From the NCBI GenBank assembly GCA_018333075.1, contig BORH01000014.1, forward strand, positions 1-64,000: DNA of 64,000 bases, given 5' to 3'. The notes beneath the pieces were generated by a model, which saw only the letters and a list, made by a program, of their open reading frames with translations, did not search any database and was not told the DNA's origin. Below are positions 56,736 through 64,000 of this stretch, in pieces (position 1 is the first letter of the stretch; every line of letters begins with the position of its first letter). The translations under genes and the position numbers were made by a program. This DNA is from Heyndrickxia sporothermodurans. GTDB taxonomy: Bacteria; Bacillota; Bacilli; Bacillales; Bacillaceae_C.

Positions 56736-56930
56736 TTATTCTAGATATAAAGATGGCGGACTATCAGGAAGCGTATTAGCAAGAATGATATATATTAACA
56801 AGGATCCAGGTGTAATGATAAATAATAGTCTGACGGAAAAAGATGAAATACCAAAAAACTCACCAATACCTCCACAAACTCCACATAATGACTTATCTAT
56901 AGATAATTTCATTAAAGGTCTTTTATTCAA
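56736..56930 (-). CDS. PspC-domain membrane protein
   Basis: About 64 residues. SIDKSLCGVCGGIGEFFGIS followed by a hydrophobic helix LLFIITPGSLLIYIILANTL and PDSPP: a complete PspC (phage-shock protein C) domain, as in YvlC-like proteins. TTG start (LNKRPLMK) behind AGGAGGGG. Such proteins take part in envelope stress, which fits the ECF sigma pair next door. Confidence 0.8.
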   Translation of the reverse strand: MNKRPLMKLSIDKSLCGVCGGIGEFFGISSFSVRLLFIITPGSLLIYIILANTLPDSPPSLYLE

Positions 56931-57174
56931 ACTACCCCTCCTAGTTGTATACATATTACCATAAAAAACCGCCTGTATTTATCGAATTATCAAAACTGAT
57001 TATAAATTCATGATCTTTAAATAATATCTCGATTATCACTAAAATGGCCATGTTAGTAAAGCTTTATTTTGATGATAGATAATTACTATGAACTTATCTC
57101 CATAAATCTAAATAGTGATTTTTGTATGTATAGTAGCATTTGTAATTGAACATTTTATATTAAGAGGTGAGTAA

Positions 57175-57309
57175 ATGTTACATACTACATTTAAATTTTT
57201 AGTTGATTATTTAGCATATATAGGGTTTGGTTTTTCTTTACTTGTATTTTTCATGTTTGCAACAGGTGATTTCATAAAAAAAATAATTCAAAAAGGCAAT
57301 AATCAATAA
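57175..57309 (+). CDS. Small membrane protein (44 aa)
   Basis: AAGAGGTGAG stands 4 nt before an ATG reading MLHTTFKFLVDYLAYIGFGF, then one hydrophobic helix SLLVFFMFATGDF and the basic tail IKKIIQKGNNQ. A single-span protein with a good ribosome site, followed by a terminator. Not recognised. A membrane-active small protein or toxin is possible but unproven. Confidence 0.5.
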   Translation: MLHTTFKFLVDYLAYIGFGFSLLVFFMFATGDFIKKIIQKGNNQ

Positions 57310-57365
57310 AATAGTTTATTATTCATAAAGCTATAATTATTTTAAGTAAGATAAGTCCAAAGAAA

Positions 57366-57392
57366 AAAGCGTATGAAACTTTCATACGCTTT
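57366..57392 (+). terminator. Terminator after the small membrane protein
   Basis: Stem AAAGCGTATGAAA / TTTCATACGCTTT, about 55 bp after the 44-aa gene, ending in a short T-stretch. Confidence 0.7.
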
Positions 57393-57696
57393 AAACAAGG
57401 TGTGAGGTGAAAAGTTACGGAGGTCTTAATAGATACATGACCTACTAATATAGTATGAAAGTTTAAAAAAAATGGCTTGAACAATTTCCTTAGGTTTGTA
57501 GTCCATTTTTATTAATACTTATTATCATTCCGCATAACGTTAACATTTTTGGTTAATAAAGAATAAATATTAGACACGATAGGTTTGATCGTATTTAATA
57601 AAACACTTAACGAAACAGATGGATAACTAAAATATCTTTATCGAATTTACGGTCATTAAAAAAGAAGTTAGAGATCAACCACTTCTTCCTTTCATT

Positions 57697-58393
57697 TTAG
57701 TTTTCTACTTTTAATTTATGATTTTCAATTACATATTTACAATCAGCAACACTATTAACGAATATACGATCATGTGACACAAGAATCACTGTTCTTCATA
57801 CGCCTTCAAAAAACATTCTAATGCCTCAATACAAAAGACATCTAAAAAATTTGTTGGTTCATCCAATATCAGTACATTATATCTCCCCAAAAAAATTTGG
57901 CACAATACTAAACGAATCGCTTCACCACCGCTTAATTTTTTCACAGATTTTTGTAAATCAGTACCTGTAAAATTCATGGCATGTCGTACATCGCGAATTT
58001 TACTTTCATCATAACCACTTCTTTCACTCACATATCCAAGGACACTTTCCTCTTCCTTAAATCGATAGCCATTTGTTCAAATATTCCTATTTCAGCTTTC
58101 GGAGAAATGATCATACCTTCCCCTTTTTGAATAATATGACGAAGTAAAGTTGATTTTTCTGAACCATTATTACCTTTTATTGCTATCGTACTTCCTAACG
58201 AAAATTGAAAACTTACCTCTTTCAGAATCATTTTATTTCCTGCCATAATTGGATATTTATTATGCATCCTAATTGCATTAGGTTGATGAAATTTTAGTGT
58301 TTGTTCTTCATTGGGAGCTCTTACTCCCTCAAGTTGCTCTACTCTTTTCTCAATTGCCTTTATCAAAAAAGTCAAATAATAATTAGTCAACAT
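57697..58393 (-). pseudogene. C-terminal half of an ABC-F (VmlR/ExpZ-like) resistance protein
   Basis: Only the second nucleotide-binding domain remains. Order: AIEKRVEQLEGVRAP linker, a P-loop GNNGSEKSTLL in which the last Gly of GxxGxGK is Glu, then a frame change near 58030. LSGGEAIRLVLCQIFLG and VLILDEPTNFLDV come next, then a second shift near 57785 into TVILVSHDRIFVNSVADCKY and a stop at 57697. ABC-F proteins of this kind protect the ribosome from antibiotics. Three defects make the gene surely dead. Confidence 0.8.
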
Positions 58394-58541
58394 CTATACT
58401 CCTCAATTAAATTATAGATCATCAACCATAAGAAATAACTATATTCCAATTGTTTAATGCTCTATAATTATCAGCTATTACCTAAAAACCGCATGCTTTA
58501 ATTAGCATACGGTTAATATATCCCAAATAAAGTTTAGCTTA

Positions 58542-59267
58542 TTAAATGAGCGAAACTGCCTTTTTAATGTAGTCAGAAAGGTGTTCACCTATTCCAAATT
58601 TCTCTCCAATTTTAGGATTCTCTTTATAATACCGTTCAGCAGCTTTGGATATCTCCGGATCCTTAATAGTCAATCTATCAAGAAAATCCTTCCATTGTTT
58701 CGCTAATTGAATGACTTCTACATGTTCAGGTTGTGTCCCTTTTTCATATTCCACACGAATTTTTTCTGTTATTTCAGCCCATTCACGTACATATTGCTTT
58801 CTTTTCTCATATCCTAGCTCTTCGAATAACTTTTCTTGTTGTTCTTGGGTAAAATATTTATCTTTATTCAAATTAATCACCTCAATTAAATTCATAAATT
58901 GTTCTGGAGTCACATCTTGTTCACTATTCAACTGTTCAAGTATATTCTCCAATCGTTTACATAACATTTCTTGAAGCTGAATACGTTTTTTTACATCATC
59001 TAACTGTACTTTTATAAGTTCAACCGGATTGAAATTTTGTTTTTGCAGTATACTTCTAATCTCTTTTAAAGAAAAACCTAACTGCTTAAGTGACATTATT
59101 TGCTGTAGTCTGATTATATCTAACTTTGTATAAAGTCTATGACCTGTATCTGAATACTGTGAAGGAGAAATTAGGCCAATTTTATCGTAATGGTGAAGCA
59201 TTCGTACCGTAAGTCCGGTTTGTTTAGCTAGTTCTCCTACTTTCCAAGTTTTCTTATTCAGAATCAA
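58542..59267 (-). CDS. MerR-family regulator with TipAS-type domain
   Basis: 241 residues. N-terminal MerR domain (WKVGELAKQTGLTVRMLHHY, GHRLYTKLDIIRLQQIMSLK), a coiled coil to about 120, and a C-terminal TipAS-like antibiotic-binding domain (EQQEKLFEELGYEKRKQYV; YYKENPKIGEKFGIGEHLSD). TipAL-type proteins switch on multidrug genes when they bind thiopeptides or other drugs. It stands next to a decayed ABC-F gene. Its own promoter has the 19-bp spacer expected for MerR control. Confidence 0.9.
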   Translation of the reverse strand: MILNKKTWKVGELAKQTGLTVRMLHHYDKIGLISPSQYSDTGHRLYTKLDIIRLQQIMSLKQLGFSLKEIRSILQKQNFNPVELIKVQLDDVKKRIQLQEMLCKRLENILEQLNSEQDVTPEQFMNLIEVINLNKDKYFTQEQQEKLFEELGYEKRKQYVREWAEITEKIRVEYEKGTQPEHVEVIQLAKQWKDFLDRLTIKDPEISKAAERYYKENPKIGEKFGIGEHLSDYIKKAVSLI

Positions 59268-59305
59268 CCCCTCATTTCGTACGAATTGTTTATGCCGGCA
59301 ACCTT

Positions 59306-59336
59306 ACTATACAACCTTACACTGTGTTAGGTTCAA
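59306..59336 (-). promoter_or_regulatory. MerR-type promoter with 19-bp spacer and dyad
   Basis: TTGAAC (59336-59331) and TATAGT (59311-59306) are 19 bp apart instead of 17. A near-perfect dyad AACCTTACAC / GTGTTAGGTT (59313-59333) fills the spacer. This is the signature of a promoter twisted open by a MerR activator, here the adjacent TipAL-like gene. Confidence 0.75.
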
Positions 59337-59457
59337 GTCCCTAAATGTATTTTTTTAAAATTATAGGTCTACTACTTTTTACCTTTAAAGTTAGACCGGT
59401 CTTTTAACCTTTACAAGAATTTCTTTCTCCTCATATGAACATTTACAACAATAATTG

Positions 59458-59538
59458 TGACACATTGTCATTTTAAGTATTGACTTGTGACAATGTGTCA
59501 TATATAATTTGTTTATCACCTTTTATGACACGTTGTCA
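59458..59538 (+). promoter_or_regulatory. TetR promoter with three palindromic operators
   Basis: TGACACATTGTCA (59458-59470), TGACAATGTGTCA (59488-59500) and TGACACGTTGTCA (59526-59538). The promoter is TTGACT (59480-59485), 17 bp, TATAAT (59503-59508), so the middle operator fills the spacer and the third covers the early transcript. Spacing 30 and 38 bp. Confidence 0.8.
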
Positions 59539-59561
59539 CTTTTGAGGATCGGAGGGGTAAG

Positions 59562-60182
59562 ATGCCAAAACAAACATTTTTTCACTTATCTAAAGAAAAA
59601 CAGGAAACTTTAATTCAATCTGCTAAAAAAGAATTTTCAAGAGTACCATTACATGAAGCATCCATAGCAAATATTATCAAATATGCTGGAATACCAAGAG
59701 GAAGTTTCTATCAGTATTTTGAGAATAAAGAGGATTTATATTTTTACTTATTAAATCAACTCGCCCAAAAAAATCAGGCACGATTTATTTCAATATTGAA
59801 AGAAAAGAATGGTGATTTATTTGAGGCTTTTATTGAATCCTTTCAATTTATGATAAAAAGCCATCAAAATCAAGATAACAAAAACTTTTTTAAAAATGCT
59901 TTTTCAAATATGAACTATAAACTAGAAAATACACTAGCTAATAATGTTTATGAGGAGGAAGAAAAAAAGGAGTATTTAAATATCATTAGTTTAATTAATA
60001 TAACAAATTTGAATATCAATGATGAACATGATTTACATCATATTATAAAAATAATTATGGCCGTCACCTTCCAAAACCTTGTTCAAATGTCAGTAAAGGA
60101 TTTATCCATTGAGGAATCGTTAAAAAATTATTTAGTACAAATTGAACTACTAAAAAAAGGATTTTATAAGGAAGCTCACTAA
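59562..60182 (+). CDS. TetR-family repressor of the adjacent efflux pump
   Basis: 206 residues. HTH: KKEFSRVPLHEASIANIIKY, then AGIPRGSFYQYFENKEDLYF, typical TetR. The ligand-binding helical domain is divergent. Start ATG after GGAGGGG. First gene of the unit with the DHA2 pump, preceded by three operators that this protein probably binds. Confidence 0.9.
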   Translation: MPKQTFFHLSKEKQETLIQSAKKEFSRVPLHEASIANIIKYAGIPRGSFYQYFENKEDLYFYLLNQLAQKNQARFISILKEKNGDLFEAFIESFQFMIKSHQNQDNKNFFKNAFSNMNYKLENTLANNVYEEEEKKEYLNIISLINITNLNINDEHDLHHIIKIIMAVTFQNLVQMSVKDLSIEESLKNYLVQIELLKKGFYKEAH

Positions 60183-60295
60183 TGAACTCCTCTAAAGCTA
60201 TAAAAAAGAAGAAGATAAACTTGATAAAAATTGTAGAAAAACTTAAAGAACAAGGCATAAATGCACAGGTTTGTAAACGACCTAACTTTGTATAA
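60182..60295 (+). CDS. Possible 37-aa basic protein between regulator and pump
   Basis: ATG overlaps the TetR stop (TAATG), giving MNSSKAIKKKKINLIKIVEK and ending CKRPNFV. Very lysine-rich, with no recognised family. Stop-start overlap suggests translational coupling; there is no separate ribosome site. It could be a leader peptide of the pump gene or chance. Confidence 0.3.
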   Translation: MNSSKAIKKKKINLIKIVEKLKEQGINAQVCKRPNFV

Positions 60296-60355
60296 ATGAG
60301 TATTGCTTATAATATAGTTAATTAAAGGAATTTTATAGAATAAGGAGAAAAAAAT

Positions 60356-61867
60356 ATGGAGTCAACAATACAACAGAGAAAAACACCGTATTTAATGATT
60401 GCGATCTTATTTATTGGTGCATTTGTATCATTTTTAAATAATTCACTTTTAAATGTAGCCCTACCATCAATCATGACTGATTTAAAAATTAAAGATTATT
60501 CAACCGTACAATGGTTATCAACGGGTTATATGCTTGTTAGTGGAATTTTAATTCCAGCATCTGCATTTTTACTTACACGGTTTTCTAATCGTAGTTTATT
60601 TATTACGTCAATGGCAATTTTCACTTTAGGTACTGCTTTATCAGCTTTTGCACCTAACTTTGGTGTACTACTTACTGGTCGTATGATCCAAGCTGCGGGT
60701 TCTTCTGTAATGGGTCCACTATTAATGAATGTTATGTTAATCAGCTTCCCACGTGAAAAACGTGGTGCAGCAATGGGCGTTTTCGGATTAGTTATGATAA
60801 CAGCTCCTGCAATTGGGCCAACATTATCTGGTTATATTGTTGAGTATTATGACTGGCGTGTACTTTTTGAAATGATTTTACCGTTAGCTGTCATTAGTTT
60901 ACTGTTAGCGATTTGGAAACTACAAAACGTAATGGAACAAAATAAAGATGCAAAACTTGATTACAGCTCAGTTATTTTATCTTCCATCGGGTTTGGTGGA
61001 TTACTATACGGTTTCAGTTCAGCTAGCTCAGATGGTTGGACAGATGCCATTGTCTTAACAACATTAATCGTTGGTGCTATTGCTTTAATTGCCTTTATTG
61101 TTCGTCAAGTAAAAATGGAAGTGCCATTATTGGATTTACGTGTTTACAAGTATCCCATGTTTGCACTTGGATCTGTTATTGCAATCGTAAACGCAGTAGC
61201 AATGTTCTCTGGTATGATTTTAACACCAGCATATGTACAAAACGTTAGAGGAATATCACCACTTGATTCAGGATTAATGATGTTGCCTGGTGCGATTATG
61301 ATGGGGATTATGTCTCCGATTACAGGTAAATTATTCGATAAATTTGGGCCACGTATGCTTGCAGTAGTAGGCCTTGCAATTACTGCTATTTCAACCTATA
61401 TGTTAGCAAATTTACAAATCGATTCAAGCTACACCTATATTATTCTTGTTTACACGCTTCGTATGTTTGGTATGTCAATGGTCATGATGCCAATTATGAC
61501 AAATGGTTTAAACCAATTACCAACACACTTGAATCCACACGGAACAGCTGTTAACAATACAGCTCAACAAGTGTCAGGTTCGATTGGTACAGCTGTTCTT
61601 GTTACTATTATGAACTCTGTTACAAAAACAGAAGCAAATAGTCTCATGACAGGTGTTGATCCAACAACATTAACAACGGCTAAGCAGGCTATTTTAGGTC
61701 AAAAAGCTTTATTAGCAGGTATACAATATTCATTCTATGTAGCATTAGGCATAAATATTGTTGCTCTAGTATTAGCTCTATTCGTTAAGCGTGTTGACAC
61801 TAGAAAAAAAGCAGATATGAATGTAAAGCAACAGGAAAACAAACAACTACAGCCTGAACCAAATTAA
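60356..61867 (+). CDS. DHA2-family MFS multidrug efflux pump
   Basis: 503 residues, 14 predicted helices. The loop 2-3 motif reads LTRFSNRSLFI, a weaker version of motif A, while RMIQAAGSSVMGPLLMNVML is a good motif B and the motif C region is GLVMITAPAIGPTLSGYIV. Similar to EmrB/LmrB/QacA-like proton-driven pumps. AAGGAG precedes the ATG. Controlled with the upstream TetR gene. Confidence 0.9.
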   Translation: MESTIQQRKTPYLMIAILFIGAFVSFLNNSLLNVALPSIMTDLKIKDYSTVQWLSTGYMLVSGILIPASAFLLTRFSNRSLFITSMAIFTLGTALSAFAPNFGVLLTGRMIQAAGSSVMGPLLMNVMLISFPREKRGAAMGVFGLVMITAPAIGPTLSGYIVEYYDWRVLFEMILPLAVISLLLAIWKLQNVMEQNKDAKLDYSSVILSSIGFGGLLYGFSSASSDGWTDAIVLTTLIVGAIALIAFIVRQVKMEVPLLDLRVYKYPMFALGSVIAIVNAVAMFSGMILTPAYVQNVRGISPLDSGLMMLPGAIMMGIMSPITGKLFDKFGPRMLAVVGLAITAISTYMLANLQIDSSYTYIILVYTLRMFGMSMVMMPIMTNGLNQLPTHLNPHGTAVNNTAQQVSGSIGTAVLVTIMNSVTKTEANSLMTGVDPTTLTTAKQAILGQKALLAGIQYSFYVALGINIVALVLALFVKRVDTRKKADMNVKQQENKQLQPEPN

Positions 61868-61949
61868 ATATTAAATGCAGATTGTCTTGTTTAATTAGAA
61901 CTAATGAATTCTTCTAGTGAAAGTACCTAATAAAAAGGATTAAAATACA

Positions 61950-61974
61950 GTCGATTCCTCCAAGGAATCGACTA
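61950..61974 (+). terminator. Terminator between pump and MazG-like gene
   Basis: Perfect stem AGTCGATTCCT / AGGAATCGACT with a 3-nt loop, about 85 bp after the pump stop, in the space between convergent genes. Confidence 0.75.
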
Positions 61975-62005
61975 TAGTTTATATTTCCATAGTAATTTTT
62001 AAACA

Positions 62006-62332
62006 TTAGTTATTTTCTACTTCTATCAAGTACAACATATTATTAAATCCGCCGCGGTCAAGTAATTTTTGTTGCCTTGCTTTTTCAACTTCTTCAATGC
62101 TTTTACCATGAATTTTTGATAATGAATGGATTATTTCCAATACATCCGCTAACTCTTCAATTGCTTCGTTATTATTTTTTGATTGTAAATACTCATTCAT
62201 TTCCTCAATAAATTTTTTTCTCAATTCTTTAATATATATTTCCTTATCTAGTTTCTTAAATTTGCACTTCCCCCCATTCCTCTCAATCATTTCCGGAATC
62301 TTATCGCGTACCAGCTTGTTAAATGTTTGCAT
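62006..62332 (-). CDS. MazG-like nucleotide pyrophosphohydrolase
   Basis: 108 residues. NKLVRDKIPEMIERNGGKCK at the start, then the all-alpha NTP-PPase core with EEMNEYLQSKNNNEAIEELA and DVLEIIHSLSKIHG (EExxE and ExxD metal ligands). The short phosphoribosyl-ATP-pyrophosphohydrolase-like form acts as a housekeeping enzyme against abnormal nucleotides. GGAGG before the ATG. Confidence 0.88.
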   Translation of the reverse strand: MQTFNKLVRDKIPEMIERNGGKCKFKKLDKEIYIKELRKKFIEEMNEYLQSKNNNEAIEELADVLEIIHSLSKIHGKSIEEVEKARQQKLLDRGGFNNMLYLIEVENN

Positions 62333-62453
62333 TTTTAAACCTCCAATTTGTTACATACATAATGTAATTCTATAAAAATAAAGGTTTTCCTTTTTAATAG
62401 TTGACCAGTAGTTAATAATAAACCCCAAGCAATGAGATAAGAATAATTTAAAT

Positions 62454-62493
62454 AAAAGGGAGAGCCGTTTTAGATAAACAACTCTCCCCTTTT
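62454..62493 (-). terminator. Terminator of the C45 gene
   Basis: Stem AAAAGGGAGAG / CTCTCCCCTTTT (one bulge) lies about 190 bp after the C45-gene stop. Otherwise 62333-62686 shows no gene. Confidence 0.5.
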
Positions 62494-62686
62494 AATCTAT
62501 TGAATCTTTTAGTTTATTTCTTTATGATTTCTTCTAATAACATCTAATTCAAAGAAAACTTATTCTGGTTGTAATCTTTCCACAATTATAAAAAGAACAA
62601 AAGCACATTCAAATTTGTACAATAATACTAGAGTTTCAGATTAGATTTTTCAAAATTAGTAGAAAAAAAGTTTTTTGTCTTTATCC

Positions 62687-63806
62687 TTAATTCCAAACAT
62701 CATTTGGTGTTATTTTCCAGAAACTAGGTCCGTAGTTATTATTCTCTAAGAAAACTTCTATTTCATTAAAAGGTAAATTATCTCCTACTTTTATTTTATA
62801 GAATCTATTATTTATAGGGGACCCAAAAGAAATATGTAATTGTCTTTCATTTAGATCGAATAATATTGAATGAACCATACCAAAGTTTTCTTCATAATTA
62901 TGTACGGATACGCCATTTGGATATTCGGATAATAATAATTGTAGTATTTTATCTTTTGAAATATTATTATTATTTTCTAAGGTATCTTTTAAAATATTAT
63001 AGCGTATTTCCGATTGCAATAATTTCCCCCTTTCTATTTTCATTATTTCTGGGATGACAGCATGGTTAGTTGCTAATAAATAATCTGATGTTTTATCGAC
63101 TCTTTTTACAGCTAGATTACCTTCATAAGTTTCTATTAAAGCTGAGTTACCATCGGCATCTGCAAGAATCAAGTTCATATTTGCAGCTATTGGCATGTCC
63201 TTCAAATAATGCACTCCTTCCTCAACATCTTTACAATTTTCAAGTAAAGCTCTAACAATTACCATAAACTGTAGTCCCTTTACAACAGGCTTTTTCATGC
63301 CTTGGTGCTTTCCAACTGGTATCCCGCAAGAGGCAAAAGCTGCACAGAATCCTTTTTCATTCAAACCTTCACTTCGGCCAAAATAAGAAACAGAAAATCC
63401 AGTGTGACGATACCTACCTTTTACATTTGTCGCACAAAGTCTCATATCAGATATTGCTGGTGATAAATCATAGTTTCTTAGGACATAGGTCTTTTTATCT
63501 TCTGTTTTAGTTGGTAAAATTGCTCCTAAACTACATCCTCCTGGTTGTAACAAAGCTTCCAAAGTAGCTAAGATCACATGGATTTACATTTAGTGAATCT
63601 GCAAATCCTTGTAGTTCTTCATTCAAACCTGGACAAAACTGGTCAAACATCTTTTTCATCTCTTTATATTTTATTGCATCAATTGAGTCAGTTAATAAAA
63701 AGTTATCCATCACATAAGGGATTTCTTTTACACATTCCCCTTGCTTTTTACCAATCGCATAACTGTTTCCTTGCAAAAAAGAAAAATAAGCTTGAAATGA
63801 TTTCAT
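62687..63806 (-). pseudogene. C45-family acyltransferase/peptidase, frameshifted
   Basis: Isopenicillin-N-acyltransferase-like Ntn hydrolase of about 370 residues. The first part (FQAYFSFLQGNSYAIGKKQG; LQGFADSLNVNPCDLSYFGS) ends in a stop just where the nucleophile should appear. One base away the frame gives GGCSLGAILPT (Cys nucleophile) and continues through TYVLRNYDLSP and LLATNHAVIPE to the end. The shift lies at about 63535-63550. The parts overlap by 47 bp in different frames. Either inactivated or a sequence error. Confidence 0.7.
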
Positions 63807-63848
63807 ATGTATTCTCTCCCATTTAAATTAATCTTGGTTTACGTTTGT

Positions 63849-64000
63849 CTATTTATTTAATACAGCATCTATTAAACGTCTATCTGATTTATACTTTGCT
63901 CTATTTGGTTGTCCTTCAGCTCGGGTTATTTCCAATGTATTTAAGTTTGCTACAACAGAAAAAAGTGTGCCAAAATTTTGTTCTTTTAAATTTAAACAAA
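63849..64000 (-). CDS. 3' end of a gene running off the window, possibly another C45-like enzyme
   Basis: The last 50 codons are present: GTLFSVVANLNTLEITRAEG, then YKSDRRLIDAVLNK and stop. The pattern of a final strand pair followed by a basic tail is like C45/choloylglycine-hydrolase ends, which would fit the neighbour. Too little is visible for a firm call. It lies about 40 bp before the C45 gene on the same strand. Confidence 0.4.
   Translation of the reverse strand, partial: CLNLKEQNFGTLFSVVANLNTLEITRAEGQPNRAKYKSDRRLIDAVLNK

Overview
The window looks like the chromosome of a low-GC Gram-positive bacterium of the Bacillaceae. The DNA is AT-rich and most genes have strong GGAGG-type ribosome sites. 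TTG and GTG starts are common. Riboswitches, Rrf2/MerR/TetR/WYL/MocR regulators, a YunG homologue, ECF sigma factors and ABC-F, MFS and MazG-like genes all fit that group. The genus cannot be fixed from the sequence alone. No rRNA, tRNA, CRISPR array or prophage structural genes were seen.

Layout. 1-7600 is a worn region: an IS3-type element at the left edge, a truncated MFS gene, a frameshifted MerR-methyltransferase, an intact MocR/MFS divergent pair, then debris of an M56 peptidase and a VanY/LdcB carboxypeptidase. 8-16 kb carries single genes: GNAT, Rrf2 with its operator, a BpsA-like aminopropyltransferase, a Prx6-type peroxiredoxin, and a DHFR-like/WYL pair. 16-21 kb holds an unusual UvrA-like protein of about 1055 residues and a tyrosine recombinase. 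21-25 kb has a LysR/phosphatase/membrane-protein locus. 26-29 kb is metE behind a tandem SAM plus cobalamin riboswitch leader. 29-38 kb is an accessory stretch of small housekeeping or resistance-type genes, several frameshifted.

The most interesting part is 38-53 kb, all on the minus strand. It holds an eight-gene cluster matching the uncharacterised yhfSTUVWXYZ operon of enterobacteria (order here Z-Y-U-T-V-S-W-X). Directly upstream lies a seven-gene operon: lipoprotein binding protein, alkaline-phosphatase-superfamily hydrolase, two permeases, ATPase, DeoR repressor and PHP-type phosphoesterase. I infer that these two units import and process a phosphorylated organic compound. A 24-bp palindrome before yhfZ shares a 17-nt repeat with the region before yhfY, which suggests YhfZ control.

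53-64 kb has an IS1182-type remnant, an HD-domain protein, an ECF sigma/anti-sigma pair with a matching promoter, a PspC protein and a decayed ABC-F resistance gene. These are followed by a TipAL-like MerR regulator, a TetR/MFS efflux unit with three operators, a MazG-like enzyme and a frameshifted C45 peptidase. A recurring theme is reading frames broken by one base, often in or beside homopolymers. This could be true decay or sequencing error.
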